From contig CP070763.1 in assembly GCA_020349025.1 (NCBI GenBank), forward strand, positions 3,525,479 to 3,589,478: DNA of 64,000 nucleotides, in the 5' to 3' direction. The notes below the pieces were generated by a model, which saw only the letters and a list, made by a program, of their open reading frames with translations, did not search any database and was not told where the DNA came from. Both the position numbers and the translations under genes were made by a program. Shown in pieces: positions 1-7,169 of the stretch; the stretch's first letter is position 1, and every line of letters starts with the position of its first letter. The DNA is from Candidatus Latescibacterota bacterium (GTDB lineage: Bacteria; Krumholzibacteriota; Krumholzibacteriia; G020349025).

Positions 1-1342
1 AGTCGAGGTGTCCCGCGGTTCCGGCGTAGATGCTCAGCACCTGATCCACGACGTGCATCGGCTTGTACTGCGGCTGCTTCAGGAGCTCCACCATGCGCGC
101 GCCGCGATCGAGCTTCGCCTGCGTCGCCGGGTCGAGCTCGGTGCCGAGCTGCGCGAACGCCTCGAGCTCGCGGAAAGCGGCCAGATCGAGGCGCAGCGAT
201 CCAGCCACCTGACGCATCCCCTTCACCTGCGCTTTACCGCCGACACGCGACACGGAGATGCCGACATCGACCGCGGGACGCACGCCGGCGAAGAAGAGAT
301 CGGGAATCAGGTAGATCTGTCCATCCGTGATCGAGATGACGTTGGTCGGGATGTAGGCGGAAACCTCCCCCTCCTGCGTCTCGATGATCGGCAACGCCGT
401 CAGGGAGCCGGCGCCGAGATCGTCGGAGAGCTTCACCGCGCGCTCGAGCAGGCGACTGTGCAGATAGAAGACGTCCCCAGGGTAGGCCTCGCGTCCCGGC
501 GGCCGGCGTAGCAGCAGCGCCAGCTGCCGGTAGGCGTGCGCCTGTTTGGTGAGATCGTCGTAGATCACCAACGTGTCACGATGATGGTTGTACATGAACT
601 CTTCGGCCATCGTGCAGCCGGAGTAGGGCGCGATGAACTGCAGAGGTGCCGGGTCGGAAGCAGAGGCGGAGACCACGATCGTGTAGTCCATCGCCCCGTG
701 CCGTTGCAGCGTGTCGACGACCGCGGCCACCGTCGACTCCTTCTGCCCGATGGCGACGTACACGCAGACGACGTTCTCGCTCTTCTGATTGATGATCGTA
801 TCGATGGCGATCGCGGTCTTGCCGGTCTTGCGATCCCCGATGATCAGCTCGCGCTGTCCGCGCCCAATCGGGGTCATGGCGTCGATCGCCTTGATGCCGG
901 TCTGCAGAGGCGTGTTCACCGGCTGGCGGTCGGCGATTCCGGGTGCGATCAGCTCGACGCCACGCGTGCGGTCGGCGCGCAGGGGGCCCTTCCCGTCCAT
1001 CGGTTGACCGAGGGGGTTGACGACGCGACCGATGAGCCCCTCTCCCACCGGAACCTCGAGGATGCGGCCGGTGCTGCGGACCGTCATCCCCTCCTTGATC
1101 TGCAGGTAGTCGCCGAAGATTGCGGCCCCGATCGAGTCCTCCTCCAGGTTCAGCACCTGGCCGTAGATTCCGCCCTCGAACTCCAGCATCTCGCTCGCCA
1201 TGGCGTTGGATAGACCGTAGATGCGGGCGATGCCGTCGCCGACCTCGAGCACGCGCCCGACCTCGGCGACATCGAGCTCCGTGCGGTATTCCTCGATCTG
1301 CTTGCGAATGACGGAGGTGATCTCCTCCGCTCTAATCTTCAT
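1..1342 (-). CDS. atpA: ATP synthase F1 subunit alpha (3'-truncated by window edge)
   Basis: Alpha subunit of the F1 catalytic head, which carries the non-catalytic nucleotide sites of F-type ATP synthase on the cytoplasmic face of the membrane. About 447 codons are visible and the C-terminal end lies outside the window. It opens [19 protein letters not shown]; the Walker A GDRKTGKT falls at residues 169-176, the same position as in E. coli AtpA. The start ATG at 1342 has a GGAG-type ribosome site about nine bases upstream and overlaps the atpH stop by 11 bases, so translation is probably coupled. It belongs to the atp operon to its right. Identity is certain; only the missing end limits the call. 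Confidence 0.97.
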   Translation of the reverse strand, partial: MKIRAEEITSVIRKQIEEYRTELDVAEVGRVLEVGDGIARIYGLSNAMASEMLEFEGGIYGQVLNLEEDSIGAAIFGDYLQIKEGMTVRSTGRILEVPVGEGLIGRVVNPLGQPMDGKGPLRADRTRGVELIAPGIADRQPVNTPLQTGIKAIDAMTPIGRGQRELIIGDRKTGKTAIAIDTIINQKSENVVCVYVAIGQKESTVAAVVDTLQRHGAMDYTIVVSASASDPAPLQFIAPYSGCTMAEEFMYNHHRDTLVIYDDLTKQAHAYRQLALLLRRPPGREAYPGDVFYLHSRLLERAVKLSDDLGAGSLTALPIIETQEGEVSAYIPTNVISITDGQIYLIPDLFFAGVRPAVDVGISVSRVGGKAQVKGMRQVAGSLRLDLAAFRELEAFAQLGTELDPATQAKLDRGARMVELLKQPQYKPMHVVDQVLSIYAGTAGHLD

Positions 1343-1886
1343 AACCGCTGCTCCTCATCAATTCGTTGCGAAAGCGCTGCAACTGCGCACGCACCGAGCC
1401 ATCGTAGATGGTGTCACCGACGCTCAACACCAACCCTCCCAGGAGCTCGGGGCGCTCCGTAGCCTCCAGGATGCACTCGCTCTGCAGGCGCTCGTCCAAC
1501 AGCCCCACCAGGCGTTGGCGCTGGTCGGGCGACATCGGCGTTGCCGTGGATGCGAAGACTCTCTGACGGTTTGCCGCTTCATCCGCGAGCATGCGATACG
1601 CCTCGGCAATCGAGCGCAAAGCCCCGATTCGCTCCTTGTCGACCAGGAGGCAGATGAAATCGAGGACGACGTCGTCCACGGCACCCCGCAGCGAGCGCTC
1701 GAGCACGCGCGTCTTGACCTCGGCCTCGAGCGCCGGAGTCTCGAGAAAGACCCGGATGTCGTCGTGCTGTTCGACCCAGTCTGCCAGCTCCAGAAGGACG
1801 CTCCCGATCTCGTCCATCGAGTTGCGCTCGCGGGCAATTTCGAGCAGCGCCTCGGCCCAGGCGCGTGCGACCGGATGCACGTGCAT
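1332..1886 (-). CDS. atpH: ATP synthase F1 subunit delta
   Basis: Delta (OSCP-like) subunit, the peripheral-stalk protein joining F1 to the b subunits. The 184 residues match the family's usual 175-185. It has the delta N-terminal pattern ([18 protein letters not shown]) and a C-terminal region ending in [17 protein letters not shown], the conserved 'iDgSvr.qL..l' signature. The ATG start is preceded by GGAGGAGA. It lies 28 bases after atpF and overlaps atpA by 11 bases, as expected for an F-ATPase operon. Sequence conservation is low in this family, so position and the C-terminal signature carry the call. Confidence 0.93.
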   Translation of the reverse strand: MHVHPVARAWAEALLEIARERNSMDEIGSVLLELADWVEQHDDIRVFLETPALEAEVKTRVLERSLRGAVDDVVLDFICLLVDKERIGALRSIAEAYRMLADEAANRQRVFASTATPMSPDQRQRLVGLLDERLQSECILEATERPELLGGLVLSVGDTIYDGSVRAQLQRFRNELMRSSGYED

Positions 1887-1914
1887 ATCTCTCCTCCGAA
1901 CCAGACGGAGCGAC

Positions 1915-2538
1915 TCAGTCGCTGCTCGTCGGGCGCACGGATCGCAGCTCGTCGAGCACCTCGTCGACGAGTTTTCTGTGGTCTTCGCCGTTCAGACTAC
2001 GACGCAGGATGCGCTCCGCCAGCAAGGTCGAAAGGCGCGCGGACTCCTCCCAGAGCTCCTTCTTCGCCTGGTCGGCAGCGAGCTCCACCTCTTTTCGAGC
2101 GCGCTCCTTCGACTCCTCCGCGTCGGCCCGAGCCTCCTGCTTGATCTGCTCGCCGAGCCGCTGCGCGTCTGCTCTCCCCTCTTCGATGATCTGGTGCGCT
2201 TCCGCCTTGGCGGCGTCGAGCTGCTGCCGATGTCGCGCCAGTAGCTCCTCCCCCTCGTTGCGAGCGCGTTCGGCCTGTTCCACCGCTTCCTGGATGCGTT
2301 GCTCGCGCGCCTCGAGGGCAGCGATCAGAGGCTTCCACGCCACGAAGCGCAGAACCACGAGCAGGAGCGTGAAGGTGACGACGGTCCAGATCATGAGCCC
2401 CGGATTGACATCCATGATCCCGCCACCATGCTCCTCCTGCGCATGCTCCGTCGCGGTCTCCTCGGCGCGGCCGGTCTCGGCACCGTGCTGTGCCCAGACC
2501 GGTGTTGCCAGCAGCAGGAAGGCGCAGAACGCCGCCAT
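1915..2538 (-). CDS. atpF: ATP synthase F0 subunit b with signal-peptide-like N-terminus
   Basis: Subunit b, the membrane-anchored peripheral stalk. Counting from the ATG at 2538 it has 207 residues: a hydrophobic signal-like segment (FCAFLLLATPVWAQ), a charged His/Glu-rich stretch to about residue 40, a transmembrane helix (LMIWTVVTFTLLLVVLRFVA), then a long charged coiled coil and the C-terminal delta-binding part. Standard b subunits lack the first hydrophobic segment; an extended form is known in some phyla. The ATG has no ribosome site. A perfect GGAGG lies 7 bases before an in-frame ATT at 2577, which would add 13 residues (a basic n-region) and complete a classical signal peptide. Real initiation is therefore probably at 2577. 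Confidence 0.9.
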   Translation of the reverse strand: MAAFCAFLLLATPVWAQHGAETGRAEETATEHAQEEHGGGIMDVNPGLMIWTVVTFTLLLVVLRFVAWKPLIAALEAREQRIQEAVEQAERARNEGEELLARHRQQLDAAKAEAHQIIEEGRADAQRLGEQIKQEARADAEESKERARKEVELAADQAKKELWEESARLSTLLAERILRRSLNGEDHRKLVDEVLDELRSVRPTSSD

Positions 2539-2574
2539 CAGCCGCGCTGAACGCGATTGCTTGCGTTGGCTACG

Positions 2575-2589
2575 AATCGTGCAACCTCC
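2575..2589 (-). promoter_or_regulatory. Shine-Dalgarno plus ATT codon, likely true atpF start
   Basis: The minus strand reads GGAGG at 2589-2585, seven bases of spacer, then ATT at 2577-2575 in frame with atpF. No in-frame ATG, GTG or TTG lies between here and the atpE stop, and the downstream ATG at 2538 has no ribosome site. ATT is a rare but known bacterial start codon (infC). Confidence 0.55.
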
Positions 2590-2612
2590 GGAATGGGGAC
2601 GCGGGCTGCCAA

Positions 2613-2837
2613 TCAACCCTTGAGCTGGATCATGAAGCAGATGGCACATGCAAACAGCGCCACACCCTCGATCAGTGCCGCGGTGAGGATCATGTTGCCG
2701 CGAATCTCGCCGGCCGCTTCGGGCTGACGCGCGATGCTCTCCACCGAGCTTGCAGCAATGCGTGAGATCCCGAGTCCTGCACCGATCACGGCGATCCCAG
2801 CGCCGATGCCCGCCGACAGCATTCCCAGACCATCCAT
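2613..2837 (-). CDS. atpE: ATP synthase F0 subunit c
   Basis: Proteolipid subunit c, which forms the rotating ion-carrying ring. It has 74 residues in two helices: an N-terminal Gly-rich helix (GIGAGIAVIGAGLGI), the conserved polar loop ARQPEAAGEIR, and a second helix with the ion-binding glutamate in AALIEGVALFA. The residue after the glutamate is Gly rather than the Ser/Thr typical of sodium-binding rings, and no Gln is seen at the usual first-helix position, so proton coupling is likely (inference). AAGGAGGAG precedes the ATG. It sits 31 bases after atpB and directly before atpF. Confidence 0.96.
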   Translation of the reverse strand: MDGLGMLSAGIGAGIAVIGAGLGISRIAASSVESIARQPEAAGEIRGNMILTAALIEGVALFACAICFMIQLKG

Positions 2838-2868
2838 CGTGACTCCTCCTTCGAATCATCCGTCAAGC

Positions 2869-3630
2869 TCAATGCTCCGGATGCAGCGCCAACCCCATGA
2901 ACACGGCAGTCAAGTACGTGAACACGTATGCCTGCACCAGTGCCACGAACATCTCGAGCAGCGAGATCGCAACACCGCCAAACAGCGAGATCCCAACCAC
3001 ACCCCAGTTCTTGAACAGGAAGATGAATCCCATGATGACGAGCAAAACGATGTGGCCGGCGTTCATGTTCGCCCACAAGCGCACGGCCAACGCGAACGGT
3101 TTCGCCAGCAGCCCGATGATCTCCACGACCAGCATGAGGGGCCAAAGCCACAATGGTACGGGCGGCACAATCGCCTTCAGATAGTGCAACCCGCCGTTTT
3201 GTCGCACGCCCGCGAAGTGCGTGACCACCGCGCTGATGATGGCCAGCGTCGCCGTCACCGAGATGTTGCCCGTCGCGGTGGCACCGTTGGGAACGAGTCC
3301 CAACAGATTGCACGTCAAGATGAAGCAGAAAAGCGTCAGGAGGAACGGCAGGTAGGGCAATCCCGCCTCCCCCATGTTGGGAACCAGCACGGCGTTGCGG
3401 ACGAACAGGATCAACGGCTCGAAGAAGTTGCGCAGGCCGCGGGGCACGACCCCCTTCTGGCGCGCGGCGAGGCCGAGAACGATGATCAGAATGAGAGATG
3501 CGACCCACATCATGACGACGTGCTTGGTGACACCAAAGCGCGCGAGCATCGGCAGCGCCAACCCGAAGAGCTCGGCGGGCCCGTCGATCAGGTGGTGGAG
3601 GATGTCGATCTGATCCGGATCGTGCGGCAC
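2869..3630 (-). CDS. atpB: ATP synthase F0 subunit a
   Basis: Subunit a, the stator half-channel protein of F0. It has 253 residues, with five or six hydrophobic helices. The essential arginine lies in FALAVRLWANMNAGH, where most homologues read RLFGNM.AGH; the Phe-Gly to Trp-Ala change next to the arginine is a mild departure. The start is GTG with AGGGG upstream, one base after the stop of the preceding atpI-like gene. The loop around TGNISVTATLA matches the family's conserved first channel segment. Identity is certain from sequence and operon position. Confidence 0.96.
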   Translation of the reverse strand: MPHDPDQIDILHHLIDGPAELFGLALPMLARFGVTKHVVMMWVASLILIIVLGLAARQKGVVPRGLRNFFEPLILFVRNAVLVPNMGEAGLPYLPFLLTLFCFILTCNLLGLVPNGATATGNISVTATLAIISAVVTHFAGVRQNGGLHYLKAIVPPVPLWLWPLMLVVEIIGLLAKPFALAVRLWANMNAGHIVLLVIMGFIFLFKNWGVVGISLFGGVAISLLEMFVALVQAYVFTYLTAVFMGLALHPEH

Positions 3631-3631
3631 C

Positions 3632-4036
3632 TCACCCCTCCCGTAGGCGAGACCCGCGCATCTCGGCGGCCAGCTCCCAGGCCTCGACGACGACGAGAAC
3701 CATGTAGAAACTCACCATCCAGATGACGAGTTGGTTGAGATTCACGACGAGGGTGCTGGCGATCAGCGCCAACAGGCCGAACAGCATAGCGACACGGACG
3801 ACGAAGCCGCCCACCACGATCACCATCTGGATCTGCTTGGCGTTGCGAAACGCGAAAGCCAGGACCAGGTAGCTCAGCACGATCGTCATCAGGCTCAAGC
3901 CGGCTCCGAGGAGCATGCTTTGCAGACTCTCCCGGCCACCGAGCCGGTACGTGGGGTACGCGGCCAGGGCGCTGAGCCCCATCGTGATCCAGGTGAGTCG
4001 AACGGGTAGCCTTGCCCTACTTGCGTGGGATTTCAC
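3632..4036 (-). CDS. AtpI-like membrane protein of the ATP synthase operon
   Basis: A 134-residue protein with four predicted transmembrane helices, placed between atpZ and atpB where the assembly factor AtpI (subunit I) normally lies. Length, hydrophobicity pattern and position fit the ATP synthase I family, whose members assist c-ring assembly or magnesium handling; sequence identity is too low to decide by eye. The longest start is a GTG at 4036 inside the atpZ coding region (20-base overlap) with no clear ribosome site. The ATG at 3982 would shorten the protein by 18 residues. Confidence 0.7.
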   Translation of the reverse strand: MKSHASRARLPVRLTWITMGLSALAAYPTYRLGGRESLQSMLLGAGLSLMTIVLSYLVLAFAFRNAKQIQMVIVVGGFVVRVAMLFGLLALIASTLVVNLNQLVIWMVSFYMVLVVVEAWELAAEMRGSRLREG

Positions 4037-4286
4037 GGTACATCACATAGAAGCCGATTGCGGCGCCGGCGAAGATTGCCGCCAGCGTCACGAGGTTACC
4101 GGCCCCCAAGCGGCGGTCAAGCCACGCTCCTCCCAGGGCAAAAGCGATGAGTATGATGACGAACTGTATGCCGAGGTGGGAGTAGCGAAGGAAGTCGCGA
4201 GGATCCGGAGCGATGGAGCACCCCCCAGCATCCGCTCTTCTGTTCGCCACGTCGACCCGACCCACGCCCCGCGTCGATAAGCGCAA
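4017..4286 (-). CDS. atpZ: AtpZ/AtpI family small membrane protein
   Basis: First gene of the atp operon. Two transmembrane helices form a hairpin (GIQFVIILIAFALGGAWLD, then a glycine-rich helix ending IGFYVMYREI), the pattern of AtpZ/F0F1-ATPase subunit proteins. AtpZ with AtpI is proposed to form a Ca/Mg channel or assembly factor. The first in-frame start is a TTG at 4286; two GTG codons further in (residues 8 and 13) are equally possible because none has a good ribosome site. The membrane part begins only at about residue 38, so the N-terminal third is uncertain. Confidence 0.72.
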   Translation of the reverse strand: MRLSTRGVGRVDVANRRADAGGCSIAPDPRDFLRYSHLGIQFVIILIAFALGGAWLDRRLGAGNLVTLAAIFAGAAIGFYVMYREIPRK

Positions 4287-4330
4287 GTCGCTCAGACGCT
4301 TACGTGGCTTTCCCCGACCAAAACCACGTT

Positions 4331-4359
4331 AGGCTAGCCGCGGCCTGTGGAAAAATCAA
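4331..4359 (-). promoter_or_regulatory. Candidate sigma-70 promoter of the atp operon
   Basis: On the minus strand TTGATT is followed by a 17-base spacer and TAGCCT, about 45 bases upstream of atpZ. The -35 matches 4 of 6 consensus bases and the -10 only 3 of 6, but it lies in the short non-coding gap before the operon. Confidence 0.33.
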
Positions 4360-4402
4360 GGGGAATCTTGGAATCGGCGGTTCGCGCAACGCACGCGCCG
4401 CT

Positions 4403-5269
4403 TCAGCTGTTGCGCCGGCGCCGACTTTCATCGAGGAGAGTGTTCCAGTCCTCCTGAGAGAGGCTCTCCTTCCCCTCTCGCTGCATCTTGTCGAGGATGT
4501 CGTCGAGCTTTCGGCGCACCTCTTCACGCCGACGCGCTTCCACGTCGTGCTGCCGCTCCTCCCAGCGACGCCGCAGGCGGCTGCTGAAGGGCACACCACG
4601 CAGCATGACGTAGCCGGCGGCCATCCCACCCAGATGCGCCATGTAGGCAATGCCGTCCTGCGACGCCCCGGCTGCCGACATGAGGTTCACGAGGGCGAGG
4701 AAGATGACGATGATCTTGGCGGGGACCGGGAAGATGAAGAGGACGTAGATCGGCGCGTTCGGGTAGAAGATCCCGAACGCGGTCAACACCCCGAGGACCG
4801 CACCCGACGCGCCCACGGTGGGAGCGCGGAACGGCGGCAGGAGCTGTAGCACTGCACCCGCGATCCCGCAGATCAGGTAGTAGCGCAGAAAACGCTGAGG
4901 CCCCAGGCGTCGCTCCACCGGCCCGCCGAACATCCACAGCACCAGCATGTTGAAGCCAATGTGCCAGAGACCTGGGCCGTGCAGGAACATGTAGGTCACG
5001 AGCTGCCAGGGCCGCCAAGGCAAGACGTTGTCCGGGTTGAGAGCGAAGAGGTCCTCGAGGAGAGTGCTCCCGGCCGTGCGAAAAACGTACTGCAAGACCC
5101 ACACGGCGCCGTTGGCGATCAACAACTTGAGAACGACAGGTGTGACTTCGAGGCGGAAGCCGAACGACCCTTCTCCGAAACGTCCGCCGTGCACGATCCC
5201 TCCCCGCAGGCGCTGGCGCACTGCAACACGTGAAAAGACCGACATCGCCAATGCCGGTCCTTCCATCAT
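4403..5269 (-). CDS. Rhomboid family intramembrane serine protease
   Basis: Intramembrane serine protease that cleaves transmembrane substrates within the lipid bilayer. It has 288 residues with about six helices. The catalytic serine is in VGASGAVLG, the catalytic histidine in YMAHLGGMAAG, and the supporting His/Asn helix is WHIGFNMLVLW. The charged C-terminal tail (about residues 235-288, ending near LSQEDWNTLLDE) resembles the small cytoplasmic domain seen after many bacterial rhomboids. Two adjacent ATGs at 5269/5266 lack a ribosome site; the ATG at 5245 is another possible start. It follows spoVG by 18 bases and is probably co-transcribed with it. The substrate is unknown. Confidence 0.92.
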   Translation of the reverse strand: MMEGPALAMSVFSRVAVRQRLRGGIVHGGRFGEGSFGFRLEVTPVVLKLLIANGAVWVLQYVFRTAGSTLLEDLFALNPDNVLPWRPWQLVTYMFLHGPGLWHIGFNMLVLWMFGGPVERRLGPQRFLRYYLICGIAGAVLQLLPPFRAPTVGASGAVLGVLTAFGIFYPNAPIYVLFIFPVPAKIIVIFLALVNLMSAAGASQDGIAYMAHLGGMAAGYVMLRGVPFSSRLRRRWEERQHDVEARRREEVRRKLDDILDKMQREGKESLSQEDWNTLLDESRRRRNS

Positions 5270-5287
5270 AGCATGTCGTGGATCCCG

Positions 5288-5602
5288 CTAGCCGGTGACC
5301 TCGATGGGACGGATGGGTCGTGTGACGTCTTCGGTTCCCTCTTCGCGGGCACGGACCGCATCGTGATACGCCGTCATGACATGACTCTCGAGCCAAGCGC
5401 GGGTCTCGCGGTTGATTGGAAACGCGACATCCACGTAGACGTTCTCGGGGGTCTTGCGCGAAGGCATGGCGAGGAACGTCCCTTTGGCGCCCTCGATGAT
5501 CTTCATGCCGCGGACTGCGAACGCGTTGTCGAACGTGACGGAGACGAATGCTTTCAGCTTGTCGTCGTCACGCAGAAGGATCCGGATGTCCGTGATCTTC
5601 AT
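5288..5602 (-). CDS. spoVG: SpoVG family regulator
   Basis: Small site-specific nucleic-acid-binding protein of the SpoVG family. It has 104 residues from the ATG at 5602, chosen because CCAGGAGGTGG sits just upstream and because MKITDIRI is the canonical N-terminus. Diagnostic segments are LKAFVSVTFDNAFAV, the IIEG motif, and FLAMPSRKTPENVYVDVAFP. In Firmicutes SpoVG affects septation and virulence genes; in Gram-negatives such as this the role is unknown. It is the first gene of a likely two-gene unit with the rhomboid protease. Confidence 0.93.
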   Translation of the reverse strand: MKITDIRILLRDDDKLKAFVSVTFDNAFAVRGMKIIEGAKGTFLAMPSRKTPENVYVDVAFPINRETRAWLESHVMTAYHDAVRAREEGTEDVTRPIRPIEVTG

Positions 5603-5738
5603 TGGCCCACCTCCTGGTGCCCCAGCTGCGCTATCGAAGGCGACGACACGGGACCGTGGAACCAATGGCTCTCGTGACCCTGCGGCCGTCGCGGCGGATC
5701 GCTGCGAGGTACCACCTTCCTCCCACCAATCTAGGCCG

Positions 5739-5767
5739 ATCGTAGGAGAAAGGCAAAGAACACTCAA
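5739..5767 (-). promoter_or_regulatory. Candidate sigma-70 promoter of spoVG
   Basis: Minus strand: TTGAGT, a 17-base spacer, TACGAT (each element 4 of 6 to consensus). The predicted transcript would begin near 5732, giving spoVG a leader of about 130 bases. The rest of the 258-base gap between spoVG and the next gene holds nothing else I can identify. Confidence 0.4.
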
Positions 5768-5860
5768 GTTCGAGTACTGGAATCCGGCAACTCTTCGGCG
5801 CGCTCGGCCATCTCCGTATTTTCCACGATACGCAGCTCTAAAGTGACGAGACGCAACGTG

Positions 5861-7090
5861 TTAGCGCGTGTCCGCGAGGGACGACTCTGGCCGAGCGAGA
5901 ACAGCGTGAAGAGCAATCAGGAGATCGTGGTACGGCGTGCGGAAGTCACGTCTGGAGAGAATGCATGCGTCTTCGACATCGTGCGCATTGAGCTCGGCGG
6001 CCTCCGACCTGGAGCGAAGTGCGTGCACCAACTCGACGATGCGGTCCACGTCGGTCGCGCTGCTCTGCATATCGACCGACTCCGGCACGGCTGGTGCCGC
6101 GAACCGCGGGCGTGGCGGATGCGTCCAGCGAATCTCACGATCGCGTGTGGCGAGACCGAAACGCGCTGCAAAGTCGTGCACGCACCTTCGCATGTCGGCG
6201 TACGCCGCCGTCGCAGGCGACAACGCCACGGCCTCATCGAGACAGCGCAGTGCGGCGTGGAAGCGTCCGCGGCAACAAAGGTCGTAGGCGCACTCCGCCA
6301 GACCACGCGGGGTGAGGAAATCCCACTCGACCGAGAGCGCCAGCCAGGCGGCGGCGTCGGCCGATGGACCGACGAAGTAGTGCCCCGGAGCAAGCAGCTG
6401 GGCGAAGCGCCAACCGTCGACGCCCGCCGTGAAGCGCGTGTGGATCCTCTCGCGGCACCAGAGCTCCAGCTTCGCCCCCGGTGGAGCCCCCTCCTCGAGC
6501 CGCACGTCGAGCCGAAAACCGTCCAGGCCCACGATCTCGATCTTGCCGCGCAGCTCCCAGCTCGCGCCTCGGACCCGGAAATGCAGCTGCCGCGCAGCGG
6601 TGACGGCCCGCCGGCTGCTCGCGAGGTCGTTGAGATCGAGTCGCTGCACGAGGGTAGGCGCAACACCCAGGTCGAGCAGATCCGCACCGCTCACGATGTG
6701 AATCCCGAGGGCTGCGACGCGCAGGTCGAGATCGGGCGCACGCGTGGCCAGGAGCCGCATACTTCGAGCTTCCGCTTCGGCGAACACGTGACGCCTGCAA
6801 TCGTCGCACGCTCGCAGATGCTCCTGCACCCGGATCATCTGGCGCTCGCTCAGACCGCGCTTGCGGAAGTGCTGCAACTGAATCGATGTCGGGCACGCGT
6901 TGCGCGGCCCCGGTTCGGCGCTGCCGAACTCCTCGAAGAGAGACTCGCTGTGGCGCTTGACGCGGCCCAGCCGGTCGCGACAGCGCGCGCAGCGTTCGAC
7001 GTGCTGCTCGAGCTGCACGATCTCTTCGAGCTCGGCGAGATTCTGCACGTAGCGCGAGATGTGCGCGATATCCAGGCAGGTGCCTCGCAT
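5861..7090 (-). CDS. Double zinc-finger (anti-sigma-like) protein
   Basis: A 409-residue soluble protein. It carries two HxxxCxxC modules, H30/C34/C37 and H91/C95/C98, each the signature of the zinc-binding anti-sigma domain (ZAS, putative zinc-finger). The remainder (about 130-360) is a mixed region with a carbohydrate- or beta-sandwich-like stretch and a TPR-like helical part (about 275-315). There is no transmembrane helix and no sigma factor gene nearby, both unusual for a classical anti-sigma factor. The ATG at 7090 has AGGAG 8 bases upstream; an earlier start at 7135 is less likely. Function is unknown beyond the zinc fingers. Confidence 0.72.
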   Translation of the reverse strand: MRGTCLDIAHISRYVQNLAELEEIVQLEQHVERCARCRDRLGRVKRHSESLFEEFGSAEPGPRNACPTSIQLQHFRKRGLSERQMIRVQEHLRACDDCRRHVFAEAEARSMRLLATRAPDLDLRVAALGIHIVSGADLLDLGVAPTLVQRLDLNDLASSRRAVTAARQLHFRVRGASWELRGKIEIVGLDGFRLDVRLEEGAPPGAKLELWCRERIHTRFTAGVDGWRFAQLLAPGHYFVGPSADAAAWLALSVEWDFLTPRGLAECAYDLCCRGRFHAALRCLDEAVALSPATAAYADMRRCVHDFAARFGLATRDREIRWTHPPRPRFAAPAVPESVDMQSSATDVDRIVELVHALRSRSEAAELNAHDVEDACILSRRDFRTPYHDLLIALHAVLARPESSLADTR

Positions 7091-7169
7091 CGCCTCGCTC
7101 CTGGTGCGACGTTTTGGAGGCGGGAAGCATGCCACGCGCAGCCGCGAGCGTCAACGCCGTTGCGCTTGT

